Positions 1 to 7,478 are shown, counted from the first letter of the stretch. The stretch: 64,000 bases of DNA from Enterococcus sp. HY326 (GCF_026157065.1 NZ_JANLGQ010000006.1:62001-126000), one strand, 5' to 3'. Program-made: numbers and translations. Notes: a model not told the origin generated them from the letters alone.

Positions 1-347
1 TAGCACGCAAAATAGCTAAGTTATCGAAAAATGCTATTTAAATGTTTGTATACAAAACAGCCTGCCAGACTAATGCTTGGCAAATGTTCGCTTGAGAAAA
101 GGCGCATGATTCATTGGATTAAATAGTAGAATCCTGAGGAGACTGGCTTTGTAGGAAAAATAGTTAGTAAGATAAATTTAGGTTTTAAATGATTTATATC
201 TCTTAGCTAATTTATTTACTATTTAGTTTTTATCAAACTAAATACTCTAGTTGGTTAGGATGTTGTACAATAAGTCTATTAACTTTTGTCTTGTTTTTTT
301 CAAAGAGAACTATAAAATTTCGTGTTACTTTCTTGAGAATAATTCAC
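1..347. other. Non-coding stretch with repeat A copy 1
   Basis: No supported gene lies here. Positions 58-176 hold a degenerate copy of dispersed repeat A, also found at 6939-7135 and 11411-11540. The rest is very AT-rich and I see no clear promoter or terminator. The window starts in the middle of this non-coding stretch. Confidence 0.5.
58..176. repeat. Dispersed repeat A, copy 1
   Basis: Shares blocks with copy 2 (6939-7135): a hairpin-like opening around CCTGCCA and TGGCAAATG, then GTTCGCTTGAGAAAA and GCATGATTCATTGG followed by TAAATAG, and further on AATAGTTAGT. It is the most diverged of the three copies at its hairpin. Confidence 0.5.
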
Positions 348-899
348 ATGAAAATATTTTTAGTTGAAGAACGGAGGGATTTTATTTTTACTATACGGCA
401 GGAATTGAAATCTGATTATGATGAAGTATACAGCCTGGTGAAAGCATCTTTTGCTACAACCACCTATTCAGATGGTACAGAAGCAGATTACTTGAATGCT
501 GAACGAACTAAAAGCACCTTTATACCGGAACTATCTTTTGTTGCTACAACTGAAACGGGTAGAATTGTTGGACAAATTTTGTTATATAAAACAAACATAA
601 CAAGTCAAACTAAACTAGTTGAATCCTTGGTATTATCCCCTATCTGTGTCCATCCAGAATATTTCCACCAAGGAATTGCAAGAAAGATGATTGAGCATGC
701 ACTTCAAAAAGCTAAAACTATGGGGTATACGTCAGTTTTTTTATGTGGAGACCCTGAAATATATCGAAAGCTAGGTTTTCGACCATCTTATGAGTTTGGC
801 GTTTTTCACAAGAATGATTCGGATGCCGAGTGGTGCATGGCACGAGAACTATCAACGAACTCTTTATCAACTATCAGTGGAGTTATCGATATTGTGTAG
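348..899 (+). CDS. GNAT-family N-acetyltransferase (YhbS-like)
   Basis: Predicted acyl-CoA-dependent N-acetyltransferase of about 183 residues; the substrate is unknown. The GNAT fold is seen from the FTIRQELKSDYDEVYSLV beta-alpha unit through the acetyl-CoA loop VHPEYFHQGIARKMIEHAL (after LSPICV) to the C-terminal GDPEIYRKLGFRPSYEFG signature, typical of YhbS-like proteins (COG3153). An ATG is at 348, but no ribosome binding site precedes it. A strong GGAGGG at 373-378 lies inside the frame, five bases before ATT (384), directly upstream of where the fold begins, so a rare ATT start giving about 171 residues is possible. It stands alone, with no operon partner. Confidence 0.8.
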   Translation: MKIFLVEERRDFIFTIRQELKSDYDEVYSLVKASFATTTYSDGTEADYLNAERTKSTFIPELSFVATTETGRIVGQILLYKTNITSQTKLVESLVLSPICVHPEYFHQGIARKMIEHALQKAKTMGYTSVFLCGDPEIYRKLGFRPSYEFGVFHKNDSDAEWCMARELSTNSLSTISGVIDIV

Positions 900-1354
900 C
901 TTAATCCATTAAGTAAAAAAACTACTGAATAAACTAAAAATACTATGAAGCTATGGAAGGGGCTAATTGAAATAAAACAATCTGAATCGTTTGAGAACTT
1001 TGAAAATATGTAAATAACCAAGAGAAAGATGATTTAATAAAGCTTTCTATTGATGGGTATTGGATAAACAAACTCTTTAAACTTTTTCGACGGTTCAATA
1101 TAGATGACTCTAAAACCTTAGTAAAAACAAAATAATCACTCGAACAAAGACCTCAAGGCGGCCATTACCTACAGTTTTTATCAACTCAATAAAATTTTAA
1201 TCCACCGAGAATTTTTCTTCTTGGTGGATTTTTTCATTATTAGTAAGAGTTAAAACAAAAGTTTATGGGTAATGAAAAGGAGATTGAGTCATAAAAAATG
1301 ATGCCTATTTTCAAATTTATAGGCCAAACTGTCATTTTTAAGCATGATTCTTGT
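900..1354. other. Non-coding gap with possible gene remnants
   Basis: Short open stretches on the plus strand, for example ATG at 944 coding about 22 residues and a nearby 30-residue frame ending in a lysine-rich tail, look like fragments of a lost gene, but no family could be recognised. A terminator hairpin at 1199-1234 is the only clear signal. Confidence 0.4.
1199..1234 (+). terminator. Rho-independent terminator
   Basis: Arms TCCACCGAGAA (1201-1211) and TTCTTGGTGGA (1218-1228) pair with one G-U, followed by six Ts. The core TCCACC/GGTGGA recurs in terminators at 3827-3870 and 14118-14152. Confidence 0.7.
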
Positions 1355-1936
1355 TTAAGGAGAGTAGGTAAACATAGAGTATACTATTCCAATGAATAAA
1401 CCCGTACTAATTGCTGTGATGAGGAGTAGGATTATATCGGCGAAGGTTATTTTTTCACTTTTTTTAAGAAAAGGATTCTCTTCAACAGATATTCCGTTAT
1501 TGTTAACATAGCTGAGAATTGCGCCATAAGTTTGAAGCAATTTTGAGCCCTTGTACGTAATTAATTTGAATAAAGAAAAGAGATGAATGATTAAACAGCC
1601 AACTGACAGATATAATGCCCAAAGTCCGACTCTGTGATACAAAATAGCCATAGTAAAGATGGAGATAACTCCAGAAAAGAACGCAATCCAATAGCATTGT
1701 CTCAAAGGAGTCCGATAGACAATGAGCTCAATATCACCCAAGTCATCAAGCAGTAACTCAAATAATGGAATTCGAAAGGCAACACTTAATTCCTCTATTT
1801 GATGAATAGTTGGATACACATTTCCTAACTCCCAATCGGATATTTCTTTTTCCCCTACACCGATTATCTCAGAAAGTTCAGACTGTGAAAGATTATTTAG
1901 CGTTCTAAAAGTATTGATTTTATCTCCTAATTTCAT
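1355..1936 (-). CDS. XRE-family regulator with C-terminal membrane segments
   Basis: A 193-residue protein with an N-terminal Cro/C1-type helix-turn-helix (about residues 5-60: NLSQSELSEIIGVGEKEISDWE) followed by hydrophobic helices near residues 80-100, 103-125 and 168-190. This places it among membrane-tethered XRE regulators; the signal sensed is unknown. The start ATG at 1936 is preceded by a purine-rich AGGAGA element. It is transcribed toward the terminator near 1200 and its promoter would lie in the stretch shared with the resolvase remnant. No partner gene is evident. Confidence 0.75.
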   Translation of the reverse strand: MKLGDKINTFRTLNNLSQSELSEIIGVGEKEISDWELGNVYPTIHQIEELSVAFRIPLFELLLDDLGDIELIVYRTPLRQCYWIAFFSGVISIFTMAILYHRVGLWALYLSVGCLIIHLFSLFKLITYKGSKLLQTYGAILSYVNNNGISVEENPFLKKSEKITFADIILLLITAISTGLFIGIVYSMFTYSP

Positions 1937-1972
1937 AGTCTCTCCTAAAGTTTTTCCATAATGCCATCATTT

Positions 1973-2557
1973 TTAGTCTGTTGATAAAAAGCACTTTCTT
2001 CTCCAATTAGCTTTTTCTTGGTACAAAGTGGCCACACTAATACCATTTTTTTTAGAAACTTCTTTGGTGGTGTACTGCTTCAATAATTCCATTGCTAATT
2101 CTAGCTGGTCTTTGCTAAATTTTTGGGGTCGGCCTTCTCTGAAATTTGGATTTAACTTCGCTAGGGCCTTTCCTTCTTGCGTACGTTTCAAAATCATGTC
2201 GCGCTCAAATTCCCCAATGGCTAACATTTGAGTTAAGATTAGTCTGCCGGTTGGTGTATTTTCGATGATGCGCATTTTTAAAATATGAACCTTAACACCA
2301 TTTTTAAAAAGTTCTTGAACAGTATTCAGCCCCTGAAATGTTGACGGGGAAATCTAATCGATTCGTGAACAACTAAAATATCGCCTTCAAAAAATAGTTT
2401 CTAGTAACTGCTAAAACTCTTTTTGTTCCATTTTTGTTCCAGTATATTTGTTAGTACAAATTTTATCGCAGCCGTAGTTCGTCAAAGCATTAATTTGTGT
2501 TTCTAAATCTTGGTCTCAGTTACTCAGGCAAGCATAGCCGAGCATCAAAAAAATCAT
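1973..2557 (-). pseudogene. Decayed serine recombinase (Tn3-type resolvase/invertase)
   Basis: The intact part (1973-2275, 100 codons) is the C-terminal half of a resolvase: end of the catalytic domain (GRLILTQMLAIGEFERDMIL), the linker RTQEGKALAK, GRPQKFSKDQLELA and a Hin-type helix-turn-helix (TKEVSKKNGISVATLYQ). Upstream, to about 2557, the reverse strand still reads the N-terminal half (LGYACLS, then DQDLETQINALTNYGCDKI, then KYTGTK), but with in-frame stops and at least one frameshift. The residue expected to be the catalytic serine (YARVS in intact relatives) survives as YACLS. It is a dead remnant of a plasmid or transposon resolvase and marks past mobile-element activity. Confidence 0.85.
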
Positions 2558-2713
2558 CAGTTTCCATCTTGATCATGCTAAGTTTATTAACCTTGATTTT
2601 ATCACATTTAAAGAAAAGCTATCAATCCTTTTAAGTTTTGATAGCTTTCGTTTTCTATTTTTTTATAGTTCTTCATTAAAAAAATGATGAATTAGAAAAA
2701 TGTTTGGTATACT

Positions 2714-2722
2714 TGATATAAT
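2714..2722 (+). promoter_or_regulatory. Extended -10 promoter for the 2779 gene
   Basis: TGATATAAT carries a perfect TATAAT (2717-2722) with the extended TGn element; no convincing -35 box precedes it. It lies 57 bases upstream of the start codon. Confidence 0.6.
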
Positions 2723-2778
2723 AGCGGTTATGTAAACTAGCTGTTTTTTGAATTAAATAACGAAAAGGAGTTGATAAC

Positions 2779-3057
2779 ATGGAGCGTTCAGAAGTAACAA
2801 TTCATTTAAAAAATGGTGATTATGTACAGTTGAGTTGTAAAAGTGAAGATTTGGCTAAAAATTGGGTAGATCAGGTTCTTGGGTCTGAGGATAAATATTG
2901 CAAAGTGGAAAGTGTCTCAGGAGAGATACGGTATATCAATGTTTCTGAGATTTCTCAAATTGTTATTGGAGAAAAATTTGTTTCACCAGTAATAGCTAGT
3001 GAAATGGTTGCTATGAATTATCATTTGAAATTGATATACGATGTAATTGAAGGGTAG
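2779..3057 (+). CDS. Uncharacterised 92-residue protein
   Basis: A small soluble protein with no signal peptide, membrane helix or family I can name. The ribosome binding site AAAAGGAG precedes the ATG at good spacing. The N-terminal half (VTIHLKNGDYVQLSCKSEDLAKNWVDQVL) suggests a small mixed alpha-beta domain; the C-terminal part ends in a helix. It is followed after 53 bases by another small unknown gene with its own strong ribosome binding site, so the two probably form one transcript from the extended -10 promoter at 2714. Position beside a dead resolvase suggests an acquired origin. Confidence 0.65.
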   Translation: MERSEVTIHLKNGDYVQLSCKSEDLAKNWVDQVLGSEDKYCKVESVSGEIRYINVSEISQIVIGEKFVSPVIASEMVAMNYHLKLIYDVIEG

Positions 3058-3110
3058 TTGGTAATAGTAGATTGGAAGGTTGCTAGTTGTTTAAAAAAGG
3101 AGTGTTCACT

Positions 3111-3398
3111 ATGAATATAAAACAGATATTTGATTTAGGAGATGTAAAACTGGAAGGTAGATTTTATAATAAAGCTTATCCTAAAGGATCATCAGTCCAT
3201 GATATTAAAGTCGTTGAGTATGAAGGTAAGATATATGTTTTTTTGACAAAAACAGGAGATGGTACTAGTGCTATGAATTGGTTGTCAGATGAGTATAAAG
3301 AGGTATCAAAGATTTTGAATTTAGATGATGCTAATATTTATTATCGTAATAATGATAATGATGTTTTTGATAATGTTTCTGATTCCTATAGAGAATAA
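3111..3398 (+). CDS. Uncharacterised 95-residue protein
   Basis: A small acidic soluble protein (end rich in D and N: YYRNNDNDVFDNVSDSYRE). I do not recognise the family. The start is placed at ATG 3111 because AAAAAAGGAG lies just before it; an upstream in-frame TTG at 3087 has no such signal. It probably shares a transcript with the gene at 2779. No membrane segment or catalytic motif is visible. Confidence 0.65.
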   Translation: MNIKQIFDLGDVKLEGRFYNKAYPKGSSVHDIKVVEYEGKIYVFLTKTGDGTSAMNWLSDEYKEVSKILNLDDANIYYRNNDNDVFDNVSDSYRE

Positions 3399-3572
3399 AT
3401 TGCAAAATAAATGGGGAATAGTCATGCGATTAGACGAGATAACAAAAGATTAGGATTTTTTTGCAGATTAAGATTTTTTGTGTACAGTTTTAAGTGATTC
3501 ATAATTGATTAGCTAGTGTATTTTTAGAAGATCAAGATGTAAAAATACCTGCATTTTATGACTAAAATTATA

Positions 3573-3581
3573 TGGTATACT
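3573..3581 (+). promoter_or_regulatory. Extended -10 promoter of the type I toxin
   Basis: TGGTATACT carries TATACT with the extended TGn element, about 95 bases before the toxin start codon. That leaves a long 5' leader, as is usual for type I toxin mRNAs. Confidence 0.55.
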
Positions 3582-3675
3582 TGCAAGGTAGAAAAGTGAA
3601 AAGATGGTGGCTAATCTCTTGAAAAAGGGGTGATTGCCTATGGTTTATAGCTTTATCCCTAGAAGGGAGTAGCGA

Positions 3676-3822
3676 GTGACAACGTTTGAAGCAATTCAAC
3701 TGATGATCGCCTTTGCGACGTTGGTTTTGCTGATACTTGATCATAAAAAACAAAAAAATAACGGCTCTATAATTTATGGGACTGATGAATCAAAATTGAT
3801 TCTTCAGCCCCATAAATTATAG
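3676..3822 (+). CDS. Holin-like type I toxin peptide
   Basis: A 48-codon gene starting at GTG 3676 with AAGGGAG six bases before it. The product begins VTTFEAIQLMIAFATLVLL and continues ILDHKKQKN: a short N-terminal segment, one hydrophobic helix with a conserved IQLMIAFATLVLLIL core, then a charged tail. This matches the putative holin-like toxin family of Enterococcus, Lactobacillus and Listeria type I toxin-antitoxin loci, whose membrane peptide is controlled by an antisense RNA. The 3' end of the gene lies inside a long hairpin (3763-3826). The antisense RNA is inferred, not seen directly. The tail (about 20 residues past the lysines) is longer than usual, because the frame runs into the terminator. 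Confidence 0.75.
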   Translation: MTTFEAIQLMIAFATLVLLILDHKKQKNNGSIIYGTDESKLILQPHKL

Positions 3823-3827
3823 AGCCA
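3763..3827. terminator. Long bidirectional hairpin at the toxin 3' end
   Basis: Arms of 18 bases (3763-3780 and 3809-3826, GGCTCTATAATTTATGGG and its exact complement) with a second paired block inside the loop (GAATC/GATTC). It overlaps the last third of the toxin reading frame and could end both the toxin mRNA and an antisense RNA. Confidence 0.7.
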
Positions 3828-3870
3828 AAACAAATAATCCACCAAGAATCTTTGGTGGATTATTTGTTTT
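3827..3870. terminator. Second long hairpin terminator
   Basis: Arms AAAACAAATAATCCACCAA (3827-3845) and its exact complement (3852-3870) form a 19-bp stem with a 6-base loop. T-rich on one side and A-rich on the other, so it can work in both directions. Confidence 0.7.
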
Positions 3871-4205
3871 GCTTTTTATATTCAGAACGTTCGTTTCAGG
3901 GATGAATTTAAATGCACCCTAATTTTGCTTTCTAAACGATTGATTTATCAATATTCTATTTTAATAATAGCATTGTCCGAAATGATTGAGAGAGCACGAG
4001 TTAAATTATTCGCATACTGTCTTTATTTATGTATAAAATAAAAAAATATTGCAAAAGCTAAAAATAAAGTTTATAATGCCTTTATGAAAGCGCGCGCATT
4101 TATGTTGACAGTTTTAGAATGATACACGGTATTTTTTAGAATGAGTAGGTATAACTAAATATATTCGTTTAGGTTATTAAAATTATTTTTTGGGGGGGAT
4201 TTAAT
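3871..4205. other. Long upstream region of the NlpC/P60 gene
   Basis: AT-rich non-coding DNA. It holds a cre-like site at 4084-4098, a TTGACA box at 4105-4110 with only weak -10 candidates (TATTTT at 4130), and a GGGGGGGA ribosome binding site just before 4206. No gene is seen. Confidence 0.5.
4084..4098 (+). promoter_or_regulatory. Possible cre (CcpA) site
   Basis: ATGAAAGCGCGCGCA fits the cre consensus WTGNAANCGNWNNCW with one mismatch (G for W at position 11). It lies just upstream of a TTGACA box, so catabolite control of the NlpC/P60 gene is possible. Confidence 0.4.
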
Positions 4206-5543
4206 TTGAAAAAGGCTAAAACCTTATGGTTTAAAACTACAAAAATCTGCATACTATGTTCAACTTTATTATCAGTGACGATGCTTCCTAATACGGTACA
4301 CGCAAGTGGAAACAATTTTAGTGCTGAAGAGTATGCTCAAAAGGAAAAAGAAGGATTAGATGCAGGATACTCTTTAGAACAATTCGAACAAATTATGCAA
4401 ATTCCTGATCTACCACATGAAGAAAAAATTTCTGATCGTGGGGTAACAACTTTTGCGGCAATGAGTTCAGATCAGACTAAAATCGTTCAAGTTGCAGAGG
4501 CCCAATTAGGGAAACCTTATGTAAGTGGAGCTCAAGGTCCAAATAGTTTCGATTGCGGTGGTCTTGTAAAGTACGTATATAAGCAGGCAGTAAACATTGA
4601 ACTGCCAATGGGCACTTATAACCAAGAAAAATATGGCCGAGATGTCAGTATGAGTGCTCTACAGCCAGGAGACTTATTATTTTATGGAAATCGTGGTTCA
4701 ACATATCATGTGGCAATTTATGTTGGGAATAACCAGATGATTTATGCTCCTCAACCTGGTCAAAAGGTGAAAAGAACTAGCTTAACATACTACTACCCAA
4801 GCTTTGCAAAGCGAATTCTAAAAGATGCTGCACCAGCGCCAACAGTAAATGCTTCATTGGACACAGTATCAATGAATACGTATGATTTTCTAATTGATGG
4901 CTGGATGACAACGACTGAAAATATTCAAAGTACAACACCGTTTGTTTTCTTTATGGATAGTAATACTGGAAAAGAAATTACTAGGTTAAAGATGACTAGA
5001 AAGTCTCGTACAGATGTCTCAGCAGTTTACCCTACAGTAAATGGCTCTAATGTGGGATGGACAATAAAAGGTGGTACTCCAGAAGTATTATTGGGTCGAC
5101 AGTTTAAGATCCTTGTTCGTTATGCGACAGATAGCCAAGGGAATGCATGGAAACTAGATAAAACATTTCCAACCGTATACTCACTACCTGGAAAAGTAAA
5201 TGATGGTAATCTAGATGTGATTCAGACAGAAGGCAATTTACGTAAAGTAATTGGGTGGCATGCAGCGTGGAATTCACCAAAAGGAACGAATAGATTTGTA
5301 TTCCTGTTAGAGAATGGAAAAGAAGTAGCTAGGGCCAAAATTGATAGTTCAATCACTAGAACAGATGTAGCAAGCTATGTTGGAAAAAATGTTGCAGGGG
5401 TTCAGAATAGTGGATTTCAAGCAACTTTTGATGTTACGAAACTAAAAGGGAAAAACCTGCAAATCATGCACCGATATGCCTCTGACACATTGGGGAATCA
5501 AATTATTAATGATTTCTATTTTCCTGGGACATACAAATTCTGA
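4206..5543 (+). CDS. Secreted NlpC/P60 cell-wall hydrolase
   Basis: A 445-residue exported protein. Residues 1-33 are a signal peptide with likely cleavage after VHA. After an acidic linker, an NlpC/P60 domain (about 95-210) shows the catalytic cysteine in SFDCGGLVKYVY, the QPGDLLFY strand, the catalytic histidine in YHVAIYVG and the NNQMIYAPQPG segment, as expected for a peptidoglycan endopeptidase. The C-terminal half (about 220-445) is two related units of about 110 residues, each with a GW(M/H) start, a TRTDV or SRTDV motif and a final H/R-RYA-D..GN motif, probably a wall- or ligand-binding module. The start is TTG 4206 with GGGGGGGA before it. It is monocistronic and may be under a cre site. 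Confidence 0.85.
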   Translation: MKKAKTLWFKTTKICILCSTLLSVTMLPNTVHASGNNFSAEEYAQKEKEGLDAGYSLEQFEQIMQIPDLPHEEKISDRGVTTFAAMSSDQTKIVQVAEAQLGKPYVSGAQGPNSFDCGGLVKYVYKQAVNIELPMGTYNQEKYGRDVSMSALQPGDLLFYGNRGSTYHVAIYVGNNQMIYAPQPGQKVKRTSLTYYYPSFAKRILKDAAPAPTVNASLDTVSMNTYDFLIDGWMTTTENIQSTTPFVFFMDSNTGKEITRLKMTRKSRTDVSAVYPTVNGSNVGWTIKGGTPEVLLGRQFKILVRYATDSQGNAWKLDKTFPTVYSLPGKVNDGNLDVIQTEGNLRKVIGWHAAWNSPKGTNRFVFLLENGKEVARAKIDSSITRTDVASYVGKNVAGVQNSGFQATFDVTKLKGKNLQIMHRYASDTLGNQIINDFYFPGTYKF

Positions 5544-5604
5544 TAGTGCATACACCTTGTGTTGAAATTTTAAAGTGTTAAATAGACAAATAAAGACTAA
5601 AAGT

Positions 5605-5633
5605 AAGCCGTAGACGATTAAACTCTACGGCTT
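5605..5633 (+). terminator. Hairpin after the NlpC/P60 gene
   Basis: Arms AAGCCGTAGA and TCTACGGCTT with a 9-base loop; the T-tail is weak. Confidence 0.55.
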
Positions 5634-6022
5634 CAATTTGGTACATTTTAATGGTTCAGCTGTTTCAATTATCAGGATAATTATTGTCGGCTTCTTCAAG
5701 TAAATTGGTGAAAAAAAGGGTTGAAAGAAACAAATTTGCCTTTTTAATTAACTATTCAAATAGAAGATATCCTTTAAAGGACCAGATATGCCTTGTCTAA
5801 GAAAGATCAAATGAAGTACATTAGCTGTTAAACGAATGCAACATAATTTTGTCGTAAAGAACTATAGCAGCATTTGTATCGCCACTAAGTTGCTCGAGGT
5901 GGTAATGCTTTTTTTTATTCACCATAATAATGTGTAAAATTAGGATATACTCAAATCTTTCTACAAGCGATATTGATTTATCGCCTTTTTCTGTTTGTCT
6001 AAAAATTCCTTTTTGAAGGTAA

Positions 6023-6053
6023 GTTCACATAAATCACGTTATATCAAGTAAAA
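6023..6053. repeat. Dispersed repeat C, copy 1
   Basis: GTTCACATAAATCA followed by a CAAGTAAAA block. Together with the TTTTTGAAGG just upstream it matches copy 4 at 10343-10373. Other copies are at 6515 and 6918. Confidence 0.5.
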
Positions 6054-6085
6054 ACTTCAAGAACAATAGGTTAAAAGTTGGCCTG

Positions 6086-6094
6086 TGGTACAAT
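6086..6094 (+). promoter_or_regulatory. Extended -10 promoter for the 6113 gene
   Basis: TGGTACAAT has the extended TGn element and TACAAT. It ends 18 bases before the start codon, which leaves a very short leader. Confidence 0.5.
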
Positions 6095-6112
6095 TGAATA
6101 AAGGAGATTTTC

Positions 6113-6499
6113 ATGAAAAATATTAAATATTATCAATACTATCTAACTTTTGTTCTTGTCGCTTGTAGTGGAGCTATTATTTGGCAGCTATTTATTCCAC
6201 AAATAGCTTTGTCTGGAACTTCATGGGGTGTTGCTTTAGGTTGGCAAAAGGAGATAGCCCTTTGGAATGTTGCCCTTGTATCGGCTATTATTTATTCTTT
6301 TATAAAAAAGGAAAAATCTTATTACAAAATACTAACGATTCAATCTACAATTCTATTTATTGTTCTTGGGTTAAATCACACATGGTCATTTTTTGAAAAC
6401 TTACCGAATATATTTTTTATTCATTTAGCAGGCATATTTGAAATACTATTGCTAGGTGGAGGCTGGGGAATTTATGCATTGGTAAAATCAAAAGATTAG
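6113..6499 (+). CDS. Small four-helix membrane protein
   Basis: A 128-residue integral membrane protein with about four helices (residues 10-30, 45-65, 73-90 and 100-122) and lysine-rich loops. The family was not recognised; the layout resembles small uncharacterised membrane proteins of Firmicutes. AAAGGAG precedes the ATG. It is followed by repeat C copy 2 and another small membrane protein gene with a similar promoter (TGnTATAAT then TTGAAT), so the two may be co-regulated although transcribed separately. Confidence 0.7.
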   Translation: MKNIKYYQYYLTFVLVACSGAIIWQLFIPQIALSGTSWGVALGWQKEIALWNVALVSAIIYSFIKKEKSYYKILTIQSTILFIVLGLNHTWSFFENLPNIFFIHLAGIFEILLLGGGWGIYALVKSKD

Positions 6500-6514
6500 C
6501 CTCATAACACTATA

Positions 6515-6547
6515 GTTCACATAACCCTCCTTATGCAAAGTAAAAAA
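6515..6547. repeat. Dispersed repeat C, copy 2
   Basis: GTTCACATAA, nine variable bases, then ATGCAAAGTAAAA. It lies just after the stop of the 6113 gene. Confidence 0.5.
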
Positions 6548-6583
6548 AATGAGTATTTATTGATATTTAGGCCACTAGAAACC

Positions 6584-6609
6584 TGTTATAATTGAATTAG
6601 GCTTAATTC
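6584..6609 (+). promoter_or_regulatory. Extended -10 promoter and small inverted repeat
   Basis: TGTTATAAT (6584-6592) is an extended -10. It is followed by GAATTA (6594-6599), GGCT and TAATTC (6604-6609), an inverted repeat at the expected transcription start that could be an operator. Confidence 0.5.
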
Positions 6610-6624
6610 TAGGGAGTGATTTAG

Positions 6625-6891
6625 TTGAATATTGAGATTGTAATATACGTAGGTTATGCTGGGTTGCTTGCGACGGGATTTTTATTGGTTTTGGCAGCTT
6701 TGATGAAAAAAACACACGGTCTTTTTTGGTCCAGAACACCTCAAGAATTTATAGAAGACGCTAATAATCCAAAATTTGACATAGAGAAATCTGTAGGAAA
6801 TAAATTTATAAAAGTTGTATTTAAATACGTTCCTCCATTCTTTATTGGATTTCTTTTGATTCTATTAATAGCTCTTTTTTTCTTTTCTTAG
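6625..6891 (+). CDS. Small two-helix membrane protein
   Basis: An 88-residue protein with a helix at about 5-27 and another at about 68-87, joined by a mostly polar segment (SRTPQEFIEDANNPKFDIEK). The start is TTG 6625 with GGGAG upstream. The arrangement of two helices around a polar loop resembles small uncharacterised membrane proteins of Lactobacillales, but I cannot name the family. Its stop is followed by repeats C and A. Confidence 0.65.
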   Translation: MNIEIVIYVGYAGLLATGFLLVLAALMKKTHGLFWSRTPQEFIEDANNPKFDIEKSVGNKFIKVVFKYVPPFFIGFLLILLIALFFFS

Positions 6892-6917
6892 TAATAACTC
6901 TGTTATTTAACGACTTA

Positions 6918-6945
6918 GTTCACATAATGCACATTAGACAAAGTA
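6918..6945. repeat. Dispersed repeat C, copy 3
   Basis: GTTCACATAA, then GACAAAGTA; it runs straight into repeat A copy 2. Confidence 0.45.
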
Positions 6946-7135
6946 GCCCGCCAAACCAACGTTTGGCGGGTGTTTGCTTGTGAAAAAGACGCTTGATTCA
7001 TTGGTCTAAATAGCAAATGCCTGGCATAACCGCTTTTCTAGATAACAATAGTTAGTGAAATAAAATTTGCGCTCGATTCTTTGGTGTAATTTAATTATCC
7101 CGAAACTACTAAAGAAAGTCTAAGTCGTGAGTAGA
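6939..7135. repeat. Dispersed repeat A, copy 2
   Basis: The fullest copy. It opens with a perfect hairpin CCCGCCAAAC/GTTTGGCGGG, then TGTTTGCTTGTGAAAA, GCTTGATTCATTGGT, AATAGTTAGTG, and a tail GTGTAATTTAATTATCC with CTAAAGAAAGTCTA. The head matches copy 1 and the tail matches copy 3 (11411-11540). Confidence 0.6.
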
Positions 7136-7439
7136 CAAACTCAGGGTTTAGTATACTAAATTTCATAATATAAAAATTTCTAATCTCCACCATTTTTACA
7201 GATGGTGCTCTCTTGTTTTCACTTGAACAGAAACGCATTATAATTTTTTACTTGTTCAAGACAAAGGGTCTTAAAGTCAGAGAGGATGTTTTTTTATTAC
7301 CAACTAATAATCCAGAGCATTCATCATGAGACGCCAAAAGAAATTGCGAGTCATGATCAAAAATAACATTGGGGATAAGTGAAAAGCGCTAATCAGAAAA
7401 AACTCTGCAAACTGCTTCACTCATCAAAAAAGTGTATAT

Positions 7440-7478
7440 CAAGGAGCTTTTTAGTTACTAATGATAGCTCCTTTTTTT
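7440..7478 (+). terminator. Rho-independent terminator
   Basis: AAGGAGCT pairs with AGCTCCTT around a loop, followed by a run of Ts. It insulates the marR promoter from upstream transcription. No gene immediately before it is recognised. Confidence 0.65.

Larger units (their letters stand above)
5544..6085. other. Non-coding gap with hairpins and repeat C copy 1
   Basis: A hairpin ends the NlpC/P60 gene (5605-5633). Further on, a hairpin region with a T-run around 5870-5915 (GCCACTAAG, loop, AGGTGG, eight Ts) and a small one at 5968-5990 are terminator-like but have no gene before them, so they may be remnants or ends of small RNAs. Repeat C copy 1 is at 6023-6053. No gene is supported. Confidence 0.45.

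Noticed and set aside
806-1021. Minus-strand frame of 71 codons
   Set aside because: It overlaps the end of the GNAT gene, has no ribosome binding site and no recognisable motif.
3568-3753. Minus-strand frame of 61 codons
   Set aside because: It is antisense to the type I toxin gene; the plus strand has the family motif and ribosome binding site.
7326-7382. 18-codon frame that could be a leader peptide for the MarR-UvrA2 operon
   Set aside because: It has no ribosome binding site and a terminator plus the real promoter lie between it and marR.
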